From Candidatus Leptovillus gracilis (GTDB taxonomy: Bacteria; Chloroflexota; Anaerolineae; Promineifilales; Promineifilaceae), in assembly GCA_016716065.1 (NCBI GenBank), contig JADJXA010000002.1, forward strand, positions 248,001-312,000: a stretch of DNA of 64,000 nucleotides. Reading direction: 5' to 3'. Below the pieces are notes generated by a model. That model was given only the letters and a program-made list of their open reading frames with translations, made no database searches and was not told the origin of the DNA. Position numbers and translations under genes: made by a program. Below are positions 34,570-42,283 of this stretch, in pieces (within the stretch, counting starts at the first letter, position 1; every line of letters starts with the position of its first letter).

Positions 34570-36222
34570 ATGCTAACCGCACACCAACTTTCTAAAGACT
34601 TTGGGCTGCAACCTGTTTTCCAAAACGTATCATTTTCCATCAACGCCGGCGAGCGCGTGGGCCTGATTGGGCCAAATGGCTGCGGCAAAACCACCCTTCT
34701 GCGCATTCTGACTGGCGAAAACAGACCGGACAGCGGCCATGTCAGCCTGACGCCGACCGATTTGCGCGTGGGCTATCTGCCACAGGGACTGCCCGTAACG
34801 CCAGGACAGACAGTGGGGGATGTGCTGCACACGGCCGTTGGCGACCCCGCCATTCTGGAAACAAAACTGACCCAATTGGCCCACGCCCTCGTGCATCAAC
34901 CCGAACGGGCAGACTTGCAGCTGGCCTACGACCAGACGCTTAACCGTCTGACCGCCAGCGATGTCAATCGCACCCAAACCATCCTGGCCGCCTTCGACCT
35001 GGACCAGATTGCGCCGAACCAACTCGTCGGCCATCTCAGCGGGGGGCAAAAGACGCGGCTGGCGCTGGCATTGGTGCTGCTGGGCGATCCCCAGCTTTTG
35101 CTGCTGGACGAACCGACCAACCATCTGGACATTGGCATGTTGGAATGGCTGGAAGCGTGGCTGGCCGACTTTGCCGGGGCGGCGCTCATCGTCTCCCACG
35201 ACCGCACCTTTTTGGACCGTGCCGTCAACCGGGTGTTGGACCTGGACCCCAAAACCCATGCCCTGCGCGAATATCGAGGTAATTACAGCAGCTATCTGGA
35301 GCAGGTCTTGAGCGAGCAGGAAAAACAATGGGCCGCCTACAAAGACCAGGAGGCGGAAACACGACGGCTGAAGCAAGACGCCGCTCGCGCCAAAGCGCAG
35401 GCAGCCTATACTGAACGTCAGGCCAGTTCCATCCGCATTGGCGGCGGGGTGATGAAACAAAAAGGGTACAAAGATTACCAGCAGGGCATTGCCAAAAAGG
35501 TGGCGCGCAAGGCCAAAGCCCGCGAGACGAAGTTGGAGCGGTATCTGGAATCGGACGAGCGAGTGGAAAAGCCGACGCGAAGCTGGCAGATGAAGCTGGA
35601 CTTCGACCGCGCTGCTCACCTGGGGCGCGATGTGTTGACGTTGGAGAATCTGGCGGTGGGGTATGACGGCCGTTCACCTCTGCTACAGAACGTCAACGGC
35701 TTCATCCGCGCCGGGCAGCGGGTGGTTCTGACAGGGGAAAATGGCTGTGGCAAAACCACGCTGCTGCGCACCATCGCCGGGCAGCTTCCGCCCCAGGCCG
35801 GGCAGGCCCGCCTGGGCAGCAGTGTACACCTGGGATATATGAGCCAGGAGCAAGAGCTGTTGGACCCAAACAGCACCCCTCTGGAGACGATTCTGGCGGG
35901 GGCGGAGATGAACCAGACGGCCGCGCGTACCTTTTTGCATCATTTTCTCTTTCGTGGGGATGATCCGCTGCGGCCGATTGCCCAACTGAGCTTCGGCGAG
36001 CGTTCTCGGCTGGCGCTGGCCTGCCTGGTGGCCCAGGGCTGCAACTTCTTGCTGCTGGATGAACCGATCAACCATCTGGACATCCCGTCGCGTACCAATT
36101 TTGAACAAGCGCTGGCGCAGTTTCAGGGCGCGGTGCTGGCTGTGGTCCACGACCGCTATTTTATAGACCGTTTTGCCGAAGAGGTATGGGTGGTGGTAGA
36201 CGGCCGTCTAGAAACAAAGTAA
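34570..36222 (+). CDS. ABC-F family ATP-binding protein
   Basis: A 550-residue protein with two ABC ATPase domains and no membrane part. Domain 1 has GPNGCGKTT, signature LSGGQKTR and LLLDEPTNHLD; domain 2 has GENGCGKTT, LSFGERSRLA and LLLDEPINHLD. A basic coiled-coil linker (about 245-345; the P-site tRNA interaction motif region) joins them. ABC-F proteins act on the ribosome in translation control or antibiotic protection; which one cannot be told here. ATG 34570 is chosen because GGGAGG lies seven bases upstream. The GC-rich leader 34485-34555 (GCGCTGGCAGCC, GCAGCGATGTGCGGCGCG) could fold, as attenuators of resistance ABC-Fs do. Confidence 0.9.
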   Translation: MLTAHQLSKDFGLQPVFQNVSFSINAGERVGLIGPNGCGKTTLLRILTGENRPDSGHVSLTPTDLRVGYLPQGLPVTPGQTVGDVLHTAVGDPAILETKLTQLAHALVHQPERADLQLAYDQTLNRLTASDVNRTQTILAAFDLDQIAPNQLVGHLSGGQKTRLALALVLLGDPQLLLLDEPTNHLDIGMLEWLEAWLADFAGAALIVSHDRTFLDRAVNRVLDLDPKTHALREYRGNYSSYLEQVLSEQEKQWAAYKDQEAETRRLKQDAARAKAQAAYTERQASSIRIGGGVMKQKGYKDYQQGIAKKVARKAKARETKLERYLESDERVEKPTRSWQMKLDFDRAAHLGRDVLTLENLAVGYDGRSPLLQNVNGFIRAGQRVVLTGENGCGKTTLLRTIAGQLPPQAGQARLGSSVHLGYMSQEQELLDPNSTPLETILAGAEMNQTAARTFLHHFLFRGDDPLRPIAQLSFGERSRLALACLVAQGCNFLLLDEPINHLDIPSRTNFEQALAQFQGAVLAVVHDRYFIDRFAEEVWVVVDGRLETK

Positions 36223-36224
36223 CC

Positions 36225-36296
36225 CGTCAGCCGTATGCCGTATTCGGATTACGGACACGGTATACGGCTGACGGAATACGGGATACGGAATACGCC
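36225..36296. repeat. Word-repeat element (CGTATTCCG/ATACGG type)
   Basis: CCGTATGCCGTATTCGGATTACGG is followed by CACGGTATACGGCTGACGGAATACGGGATACGGAATACG, beginning right after the ABC-F stop. Confidence 0.65.
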
Positions 36297-36303
36297 TCGC
36301 GCC

Positions 36304-36735
36304 TCACGCCAACCGGCCGGCTTCATCCAGTATGGCCTGGGCGCGCCAGTCGGCGACTTCCAGGATGGTGGCTAATTGGGTGACGGCCGTTTGCCGTAAA
36401 GCGGCAATGGTGTGGATACCGGCCGCTTGCAGGCGGGCGGCGAATACCGGGCCAATGCCTCTGACACGCTGTAAATCGTCGTCGGCGACGGCCGTTTTCA
36501 CCGGCGATGCCCCATTTTTTTCCAGCGTGATGTACTGCGCCGGCGCTGTTTCATTGGCCGCCAGCCGTGCCTGCGCCGTCCGCAGGCGGGCATCTGTTGC
36601 CGCCATGCGGTCCAGCAAATCCAGCGCCCCTTCCTCCGCCGAAGTGCTTTTGTACCAGTACCAGGCAATCGCCGTCACCAGCAAGCTAAATGTCAGCCCC
36701 AACACAAATGTCATCGGATTCTTCAATTTCTGCAT
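36304..36735 (-). CDS. Membrane-anchored helix-hairpin-helix protein
   Basis: A 143-residue protein. One N-terminal transmembrane helix (MTFVLGLTFSLLVTAIAWYWY), a short helical stretch, then a C-terminal double HhH domain (about 87-143: DDLQRVRGIGPVFAARLQAAGIHTIAALRQTAV). This HhH type (DUF4332-like) also occurs on membrane and ribosomal proteins and often binds DNA non-specifically. It starts two bases before the stop of the upstream hypothetical gene, so both are one operon. Confidence 0.75.
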   Translation of the reverse strand: MQKLKNPMTFVLGLTFSLLVTAIAWYWYKSTSAEEGALDLLDRMAATDARLRTAQARLAANETAPAQYITLEKNGASPVKTAVADDDLQRVRGIGPVFAARLQAAGIHTIAALRQTAVTQLATILEVADWRAQAILDEAGRLA

Positions 36736-36736
36736 C

Positions 36737-37114
36737 TTATGTCTCCACCTGGCTCAAAATATATTGGTTCAACGCTTCTCTGGCGGCCGGTAAATGCTGC
36801 ATGGCCCGCCAATCGCCACCGATGTCTTGCGGCGTGGCAATGTCTAGCAGCAGTTGGAACGGGTCCGTTTGCGTGGGTGCGCCGGCGGCTTTGCTTTGCT
36901 GCCAAAACGGCCGTAACGCCTCGCGCCAATCGCCATATCTACTTCTCAACCAGCCCCAAGCCTGGGCAAAATCCGCTTCGGCTTCGGCCGGGGTCATCTT
37001 TTGGCGATAGACGCCCACCATCACCTGCTCCAACACATCCCAATGCTGCACAAACTCATCTAAATCCGGGCGGTGGTTCCACTGCCGCAAAAAGCTCGTA
37101 AATGGATTGGTCAA
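36737..37114 (-). CDS. Hypothetical helical protein
   Basis: A 125-residue soluble, Trp-rich and mostly helical protein (FLRQWNHRPDLDEFVQHWDVLEQVM; AQAWGWLRSRYGDWREALRPFWQ). I do not recognise a family. It is directly upstream of and co-directional with the HhH membrane protein gene, one base apart, suggesting that they work together. Confidence 0.65.
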   Translation of the reverse strand: MTNPFTSFLRQWNHRPDLDEFVQHWDVLEQVMVGVYRQKMTPAEAEADFAQAWGWLRSRYGDWREALRPFWQQSKAAGAPTQTDPFQLLLDIATPQDIGGDWRAMQHLPAAREALNQYILSQVET

Positions 37115-37124
37115 TTAGAATACC

Positions 37125-37228
37125 CCGAATGGGACGCGGATTTCCGCCGATGCGGCGGATGAACACAGATTCTTGGGAGATTATCCGCGAAAATCAGATG
37201 TATCCGCGTTTTCCGCGTCCTATTCTCT
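37125..37228. repeat. Word-repeat element (ACGCGGATTT / TATCCGCG type)
   Basis: GGGACGCGGATTTCCGCCGATGCGGCGGATGAACACAGATT is followed by GAGATTATCCGCGAAAATCAGATGTATCCGCGTTTTCCGCGTCC, an imperfect inverted arrangement between two minus-strand genes. The words CACAGATTT and ATCTGTG recur inside the DUF2723 gene (56190-56232). Confidence 0.65.
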
Positions 37229-37241
37229 CAGATTATAAACC

Positions 37242-39008
37242 TCAACGGCTGATCAGGATGGGTTCGGGAAATTCGCGCAGCATCCGGTCTACCAGGCTAC
37301 CTAACATGATACGCCAAAATGGCTGGCGGCCAAATCCACCCATGATCAGCAAGTTGCATTGATGGGCAGCGGCCGTCGTCAGCAGCACCTCACCGGCGTT
37401 GTCGCTGTACTGCACCACAAATTCCGCTGTTACCCCGTGGTCGGCCAGGTATTGGCGGGCGCTGTCGGCCGTATCCGGCGTCACGCGCTCATTGACCACC
37501 ACCACGACCACCAGCGAGAAACCATAACGCGCCGCGCGATAGGTGGCGATAAACAGCGCTTCCCTGGATTTGGGGCTGCCGTCATATGCCAGCAGCATCC
37601 GGTCCATGGGGCTGTGGGCTTCCAGCGGCACAGCCAGGATGGGCCGCGAGCAGCGCTGCAGCAGCGGCGTCAGGCCGGAGCGCAGTCGTCCGGCGGGGGT
37701 TTCGTCTGGCGGATGGCTCATGCCAAAGATGACCAAGTCGGCCCAGATGGAGCGGCGCAGCAAAGCGGCGGAAACCTGGCCCCAGTCTACGGCAAATTCG
37801 CAGCGCACGCCCGCCGCAGCACAGCGGGCCAGGAATTCGGTTTCCACCTGCCGGATATGCGCCGCTTGTTGGACTTGTTCTGCATCGGTCAATTCGTCGT
37901 CTGGCCGGGCAACCAGCACGCCCAGCAAACGGCCGTTATTGTGCGCCGCCACGGTCAGGGCATGGTCCAACGTCTGCCAGTGGTCTGGGTCGCCATCTAC
38001 GGCCACCAGGATGTCGTTGAAAATGGCGCTGGGGACCATGGGTTCCAGCCGCTCTTCGCGCCAGATGCCCGGTCTTGGCCCCGCTTCCAACTCGTCGGGG
38101 ATGACGGAATCCAGGATGCGACCGGCCACGCGGCTGAGGACCTTTTCTGGTTTGGGGCTTTTGTGGCCGACGAGACGGGTAACGGCCGTTTGCGCATCCA
38201 TCTCCCAACCCAACTGCTCGGCCACTTCCCGGCGGTAATCGGCCAACAGAGCATACAAATCCGCCTCCGTGCGCCCCGGAAATTCCTTAAACAAACCGCG
38301 CTCATACAACAAGGCCACCACCGGCAAATACACCTCGTCGTACCAGTGCCCCACCGCTTCAGCGTAAGATACATCGCGCTGCCAATCCAGGCCCAGAAAA
38401 TATTGATGGGCGTTAATGTGTTCCAGCAGCATACTGTAAAAGCCCGACCAGGTCATCCGCAAATCCGCGCCGGGGCGAATTTCGTCCAGGTCAGTTTTTT
38501 CCAGGAAATTGGCGTACCGCTCTTTCAGAATGATCGCTTCCGGGTCGTCGTCTGGGCTTAATGAGACACGGGTGCGTACTTCGGTGACGTAAGCATCTAT
38601 GGTGTTATTGCCCAACTGGCGGGCCACAGACACGCGATGGTTGCCATCGCGCACAAAATAGGCGTCGCCCACTTTATAGACGGAGATAGGCGGCACGCCG
38701 GTCGGCGACATAAAAGCGGCCTTCACTTTCGCCCAGCGCTGCTGGTCGCTGTCTTTAACGGGCAAAAAGTCGCGGGTATAATCGCCCGACCGTCCCACAC
38801 TGCCGACGATGGCAGCCAGCGGGATTTCTTGAATGCCCTGTTCGGCCAGACCGGTCATTTTGAGCTTTTTGCGCACGTCGTCGTAGGACAACAGGTCCAC
38901 AGACTCGCCGCGCAGGCGGGCGACGGCCTGCTGCATCGCCGCCTGCCGCCGCGCCTGGCGGAAATCTTCAATCGCTAACCGGTAGTTGATAGACTCTTGT
39001 TGTTGCAT
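37242..39008 (-). CDS. ParB-like domain fused to tandem universal stress protein domains, copy A
   Basis: A 588-residue protein. An N-terminal helical segment (1-60) is followed by a ParB/Srx-like fold with VPPISVYKVGDAYFVRDGNHRVSVARQLG near 110-135 (the DGNHR box). A helical middle domain (190-300) comes next, then two USP domains. The first (about 330-440) lacks a good ATP motif; the second (about 445-588) ends with the exact G-2x-G-9x-G-S nucleotide-binding motif GGFGRQPFWRIMLGS. DGNHR boxes in ParB bind CTP, and in Srx bind ATP. The function is unknown; stress or energy sensing is an inference. It is a tandem paralogue of copy B, 61 bp away. Confidence 0.8.
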   Translation of the reverse strand: MQQQESINYRLAIEDFRQARRQAAMQQAVARLRGESVDLLSYDDVRKKLKMTGLAEQGIQEIPLAAIVGSVGRSGDYTRDFLPVKDSDQQRWAKVKAAFMSPTGVPPISVYKVGDAYFVRDGNHRVSVARQLGNNTIDAYVTEVRTRVSLSPDDDPEAIILKERYANFLEKTDLDEIRPGADLRMTWSGFYSMLLEHINAHQYFLGLDWQRDVSYAEAVGHWYDEVYLPVVALLYERGLFKEFPGRTEADLYALLADYRREVAEQLGWEMDAQTAVTRLVGHKSPKPEKVLSRVAGRILDSVIPDELEAGPRPGIWREERLEPMVPSAIFNDILVAVDGDPDHWQTLDHALTVAAHNNGRLLGVLVARPDDELTDAEQVQQAAHIRQVETEFLARCAAAGVRCEFAVDWGQVSAALLRRSIWADLVIFGMSHPPDETPAGRLRSGLTPLLQRCSRPILAVPLEAHSPMDRMLLAYDGSPKSREALFIATYRAARYGFSLVVVVVVNERVTPDTADSARQYLADHGVTAEFVVQYSDNAGEVLLTTAAAHQCNLLIMGGFGRQPFWRIMLGSLVDRMLREFPEPILISR

Positions 39009-39069
39009 AGGTAGCAGACGTTTTTTAGCGAGAGCTAGAGGTCTTACCTTCTAGCTCTCGCTCTACCTC

Positions 39070-40809
39070 CTAACGGCAAATAAGCATGGGATGGGGAAAT
39101 TCGCGCAGCATGTAATCTACGGTGCTGCCTAGAACCATGTGCTGCATCGGCCGAAAGCCAAAGCCGCCCATGATGAGAAGATCGTTGTTGTGGCTGACGG
39201 CCGTTTCCAGCACAGCCTCGGCAATTGGTTTTTCACGCAAGATGTACTCCGCCGCTACATCGTATTCGGCCAGGTAGGTTTGCGCCGCCGTTAAAGCGGT
39301 GGGCGGGGTGAACGGCGTCTCTACCGTCAGCACCGTCAGCGCCGTGCGCCAGCGCAAGGCCAGATAAGCGGCCACAAACAGCGCTTCGTTGGCCTTGGGG
39401 CTGCCATCATAAGCCAGCAGCGCCCGCTTCATGGCCGAACCCCGGCCGCCTGGCACAACCAGCAGCGGCCGAGGGCTGCGTTGAATGAGAAAGGTGAAGC
39501 CAGAACCCAGGCGCACCAATGGTTTGTTACGCGGTGGGTTCATCAGGTTCACCACCACCAGGTCGGCATAGGCGGCGCGCTCGACGATGGTGCGGCTGAT
39601 GCTGCCGGCGGCCACCACCAATTCGCCGCGCACGCCAACGTTTTCACAACGTTGGTCGAAGACCGTTTTGACATTGTTGGCGGCGGCGCTGTCTCGCTCC
39701 TCGTCGCTTTCGACGATGTGCAGGCCGAGCAGACGGCCGTTCTCCCGTCGGGCTACTTCCAGAGCCAGGTCTACCATGCGCCAATCTTCGCTGCTGCCGC
39801 GCACCGGGGCCAAAATTTGGGTGAACAGCCGTTTGTCGCTGCGCCGCGAAACTTGCTGCCGCCATCGGCCGGGTTCCGGGCCGTCTTCAAAGCCTTCCGG
39901 GCGCAGCACGTCTAGCAGCCGTTCGCCCAGGCCAGAGACCGGCCATTGCGAACCAGGGGAACGCATGGCAGCGAGGTCGGATACGGCCGTTTCTACGTCC
40001 ACATCCCAGCCCAATACTTCTTCCAACTCGGCGCGCCGCTCCGACAGCAAAATGTATATGTCGGCTTCGGTGCGCTCCGGGAAGTTGCGCAGCACCCCCT
40101 GCTCGCGGATGAGGGCGATGATGGGCAGGTAGACCAGTTCATACCAGCCGGCCGCCGCCTCGTGAAAGGTAATGGGTTCGCCGCGCCGCTCCTGAATACG
40201 CCGCCGCTGCGTTTCAATTTGCGCCAGCAGCGCCCGATAATTCCCGGCAAATGTCATCGTCAAATCCGCGCCGGGGAACTGATTATCCAGATTGGTCTGC
40301 TCCAAAAAGTCCAGGTAGCGCGCTTTACAAATAATCTCGGTGGCATCGGCCCGGTCAGATAAAGGCACACGCGACTTCACGTCGGTGACGTGGGCGGTGA
40401 TGGTGTCGCTGCCCAACTGCCGGGCCACGGAGACGCGGTGATTGCCGTCTATGACAAAATAGGCGTCGCCAACTTTGTACACATCTATGGGCGACATACC
40501 GTGCATATTGTTGACGGCCGTTTTCACCCGCACCCATCGCTCCACATCCTGGTCTGAACGGGGCATAAAACTGCGCGTAAAGTCCTGGTAACGCCCCACG
40601 CTGCCCACAATGGCATCCAGTGGAATTTCCTGCACGCCCAATTCCTCGCCGCCGGAGATTTTAAGCTGCTCACTGACCTGGTTATACGCCAACAAATCGG
40701 CCGATTTGCCCGTCACCCGCGCCAACAACTGCTGCAAAGCCGCCTCCCGCCGCGCCCGCCGAAAATCGCGTACCGCCGCTTCATGCCGCAAATCGCCTAA
40801 TTGAGTCAT
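39070..40809 (-). CDS. ParB-like domain fused to tandem universal stress protein domains, copy B
   Basis: A 579-residue paralogue of copy A with the same order: DFRRARREAALQQLLARVTG, EIPLDAIVGSVGRYQDFTRSF, the ParB/Srx-like box VGDAYFVIDGNHRVSVARQLG, a helical middle, a degenerate USP domain and a C-terminal USP domain with GGFGFRPMQHMVLGST (G-2x-G-9x-G-S). Each half aligns well along its length, so this is a tandem gene duplication. It is transcribed first, away from hisL. Confidence 0.8.
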   Translation of the reverse strand: MTQLGDLRHEAAVRDFRRARREAALQQLLARVTGKSADLLAYNQVSEQLKISGGEELGVQEIPLDAIVGSVGRYQDFTRSFMPRSDQDVERWVRVKTAVNNMHGMSPIDVYKVGDAYFVIDGNHRVSVARQLGSDTITAHVTDVKSRVPLSDRADATEIICKARYLDFLEQTNLDNQFPGADLTMTFAGNYRALLAQIETQRRRIQERRGEPITFHEAAAGWYELVYLPIIALIREQGVLRNFPERTEADIYILLSERRAELEEVLGWDVDVETAVSDLAAMRSPGSQWPVSGLGERLLDVLRPEGFEDGPEPGRWRQQVSRRSDKRLFTQILAPVRGSSEDWRMVDLALEVARRENGRLLGLHIVESDEERDSAAANNVKTVFDQRCENVGVRGELVVAAGSISRTIVERAAYADLVVVNLMNPPRNKPLVRLGSGFTFLIQRSPRPLLVVPGGRGSAMKRALLAYDGSPKANEALFVAAYLALRWRTALTVLTVETPFTPPTALTAAQTYLAEYDVAAEYILREKPIAEAVLETAVSHNNDLLIMGGFGFRPMQHMVLGSTVDYMLREFPHPMLICR

Positions 40810-40882
40810 AAGTGCATTCTCTAGCCTTAACTGTCAGGCACTTCTTATGTGCCGGAGGCCAAAGGATTATACACCGCCTCTG

Positions 40883-40911
40883 TTGACCATTCACTACCCG
40901 TATGTTACACT
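40883..40911 (+). promoter_or_regulatory. his operon promoter, apparently giving a leaderless leader-peptide mRNA
   Basis: TTGACC (40883-40888), a 17-bp spacer, TACACT (40906-40911). Transcription should begin about 40918-40921, at or just before the ATG of the leader peptide (40922), which has no ribosome binding site. Confidence 0.65.
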
Positions 40912-40921
40912 CCGCGCCGGT

Positions 40922-41017
40922 ATGAAAACATTGGCAAACTTAACCCACGTAAGCGCTTTGGCATTTGGTCATCACGCCCACCATCATCGGCGGCGATTTT
41001 CGCATACTCTGGGTTAA
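40922..41017 (+). CDS. hisL: his operon leader peptide
   Basis: A 31-residue open frame: MKTLANLTHVSALAFGHHAH, then HHRRRFSHTLG and TAA. Seven of 31 codons are His, five of them in the run HHAHHH (residues 17-22). It lies between the his promoter and a strong intrinsic terminator upstream of hisG. This is the layout of attenuation control: when charged His-tRNA is scarce, a ribosome stalls at the His codons and an alternative RNA fold prevents the terminator. The antiterminator pairing was not worked out. Confidence 0.82.
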   Translation: MKTLANLTHVSALAFGHHAHHHRRRFSHTLG

Positions 41018-41057
41018 AACAGCGCGTAATGGCGCGCTATCAGGTCGGTCACACAGC

Positions 41058-41089
41058 ACCCTCCTCGGAACCCCGGGGAGGGTTTTTTT
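41058..41089 (+). terminator. his attenuator terminator
   Basis: ACCCTCCTCGG (41058-41068) pairs with CCGGGGAGGGT (41073-41083) around AACC, followed by seven T (41083-41089). A smaller hairpin AGCGCG/CGCGCT lies upstream (41021-41038). It is 41 bases after the hisL stop. Confidence 0.88.
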
Positions 41090-41113
41090 ATGTTGCAGTC
41101 AGTTATGCAGTAT

Positions 41114-41157
41114 CCAGTGTTCAGTGTTCAGTTAAGAACCGACTGAACACTGAACAC
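41114..41157. repeat. Word-repeat palindrome (CAGTGTTCAGTGTTCAG / CTGAACACTGAACAC)
   Basis: CAGTGTTCAGTGTTCAGTT, spacer AAGAAC, then CGACTGAACACTGAACAC. It sits between the attenuator and the hisG ribosome binding site. Confidence 0.85.
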
Positions 41158-41179
41158 AAATCACTACTCAGGAGGTCCC

Positions 41180-42200
41180 ATGACCCGCACAGATATTCGT
41201 CTGGCGCTGCCCAGCAAGGGGGCGCTGCAAATTGAAGCGTTAGAGTTGATGGCCGACTGCGGTCTGAAGGTGTTCCGACCCAATCCGCGCCAATATAAGG
41301 CGACCATCCCCGCCTTGCCCGGCGTGTCGGTTCTGTTCCAACGGCCGGGCGACATCGTGGTTGGGGTGCGGCAGGGCAGCATTGATTTTGGCATCACCGG
41401 GCTGGACATCATCGCCGAGAAGGGCAACCTGAACGGCGACCGGCCCATCCTCACCCTCCACGAGTCGCTGGGTTTTGGCCCCTGCACGCTCAACCTGGCC
41501 GTACCGGAGCCGTCGCCGGTGTACACGATGGCCGATTTGCGGCAGTGGGCGGCGGAATTGGCGGCCGACGGCCGTTCCCTGCGCATCGCCACCAAATTCC
41601 CCCGCACTACCAGTCGCTTTCTCGACCGACACAACGTCACCGGTTACAAACTAATCGACGCCGAAGGCACGCTGGAAATTGCCCCGGACATCGGCTTCGC
41701 CGACCTGATCAGCGATTTGGTCTCGTCGGGCACGACGCTGCGGGATAACCATTTACGGCCGTTAACCGACGGCCTCATTCTGGAATCCCAGGCGGCGCTG
41801 ATTGCCAACCGGGGAGCGTTGCAAAGCCGCCTCGAAGTACGCGGCGTCGCCCGGCAGATGCTGGAATACATCGAAGCCCACCTGCGCGCCCAGGGGTCGT
41901 ACCTCATCATCGCCAATGTGCGCGGCGAATCGCCGCAAGCCATTTCGCGGCAGATGGCGGGACGACCGTTCATCGGCGGCCTGCAAGGCCCGACCATCGC
42001 CACCATCGTGCCGCCAACCGACTCGGCGGGAAACCTGGTACTCGGTGAGCATTGTCGTGGGCAAGGCCAACCTGGTCCCGGCCATCGCCGAACTGCGGGC
42101 CATCGGCGGCAGCGGCGTCATCGTCACGCCCATCACCTACATTTTTGAAGAAGAGCCAGAGCGGTATAAGGCCATGCTGGCAGCGTTGGAAGAAAATTAA
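41180..42200 (+). CDS. hisG: ATP phosphoribosyltransferase (long form), apparent frameshift near its end
   Basis: The first enzyme of histidine synthesis joins ATP and PRPP. The N-terminal lobe has LALPSKGALQIEALELM; the PRPP-binding loop is DLISDLVSSGTTLRDNHL. The C-terminal ACT-like regulatory domain marks the long, HisZ-independent form. The expected end (WYSVSIVVGKANLVPAIAEL, IGGSGVIVTPITYIFEEEPERY) is in the +1 frame. One extra C in AAACCTGG (42034-42035) explains this; GGA AAC TGG TAC would restore the frame and give 339 residues. Uncorrected, it ends at 42148 in Arg/His-rich nonsense. AGGAGG precedes the start. The corrected stop lies at the edge of a repeat. Confidence 0.92.
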
Positions 42201-42268
42201 CCGCGGAGAACGCAGAGAGCGCGGAGGGAAGAAGAAAATCTCCGCGTCCTCCGCGCCCTCCGCGGTTC
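42197..42268. repeat. Word-repeat palindrome (TTAACCGCGGAGA / CTCCGCGGTT) between hisG and hisD
   Basis: TTAACCGCGGAGAACGCAGAGAGCGCGGAGG is mirrored by CTCCGCGTCCTCCGCGCCCTCCGCGGTT. A near-identical copy is inside hisC (44848-44916). The TAA of hisG lies in its first bases. Confidence 0.9.
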
Positions 42269-42283
42269 AAAAAAGAGGCAATC

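Noticed and set aside
41040..41089. T-box riboswitch upstream of hisG
   Set aside because: The sequence CGGAACC recalls the T-box UGGNACC, but there is no T-box stem I/AG bulge, and the His-rich leader explains the region better.
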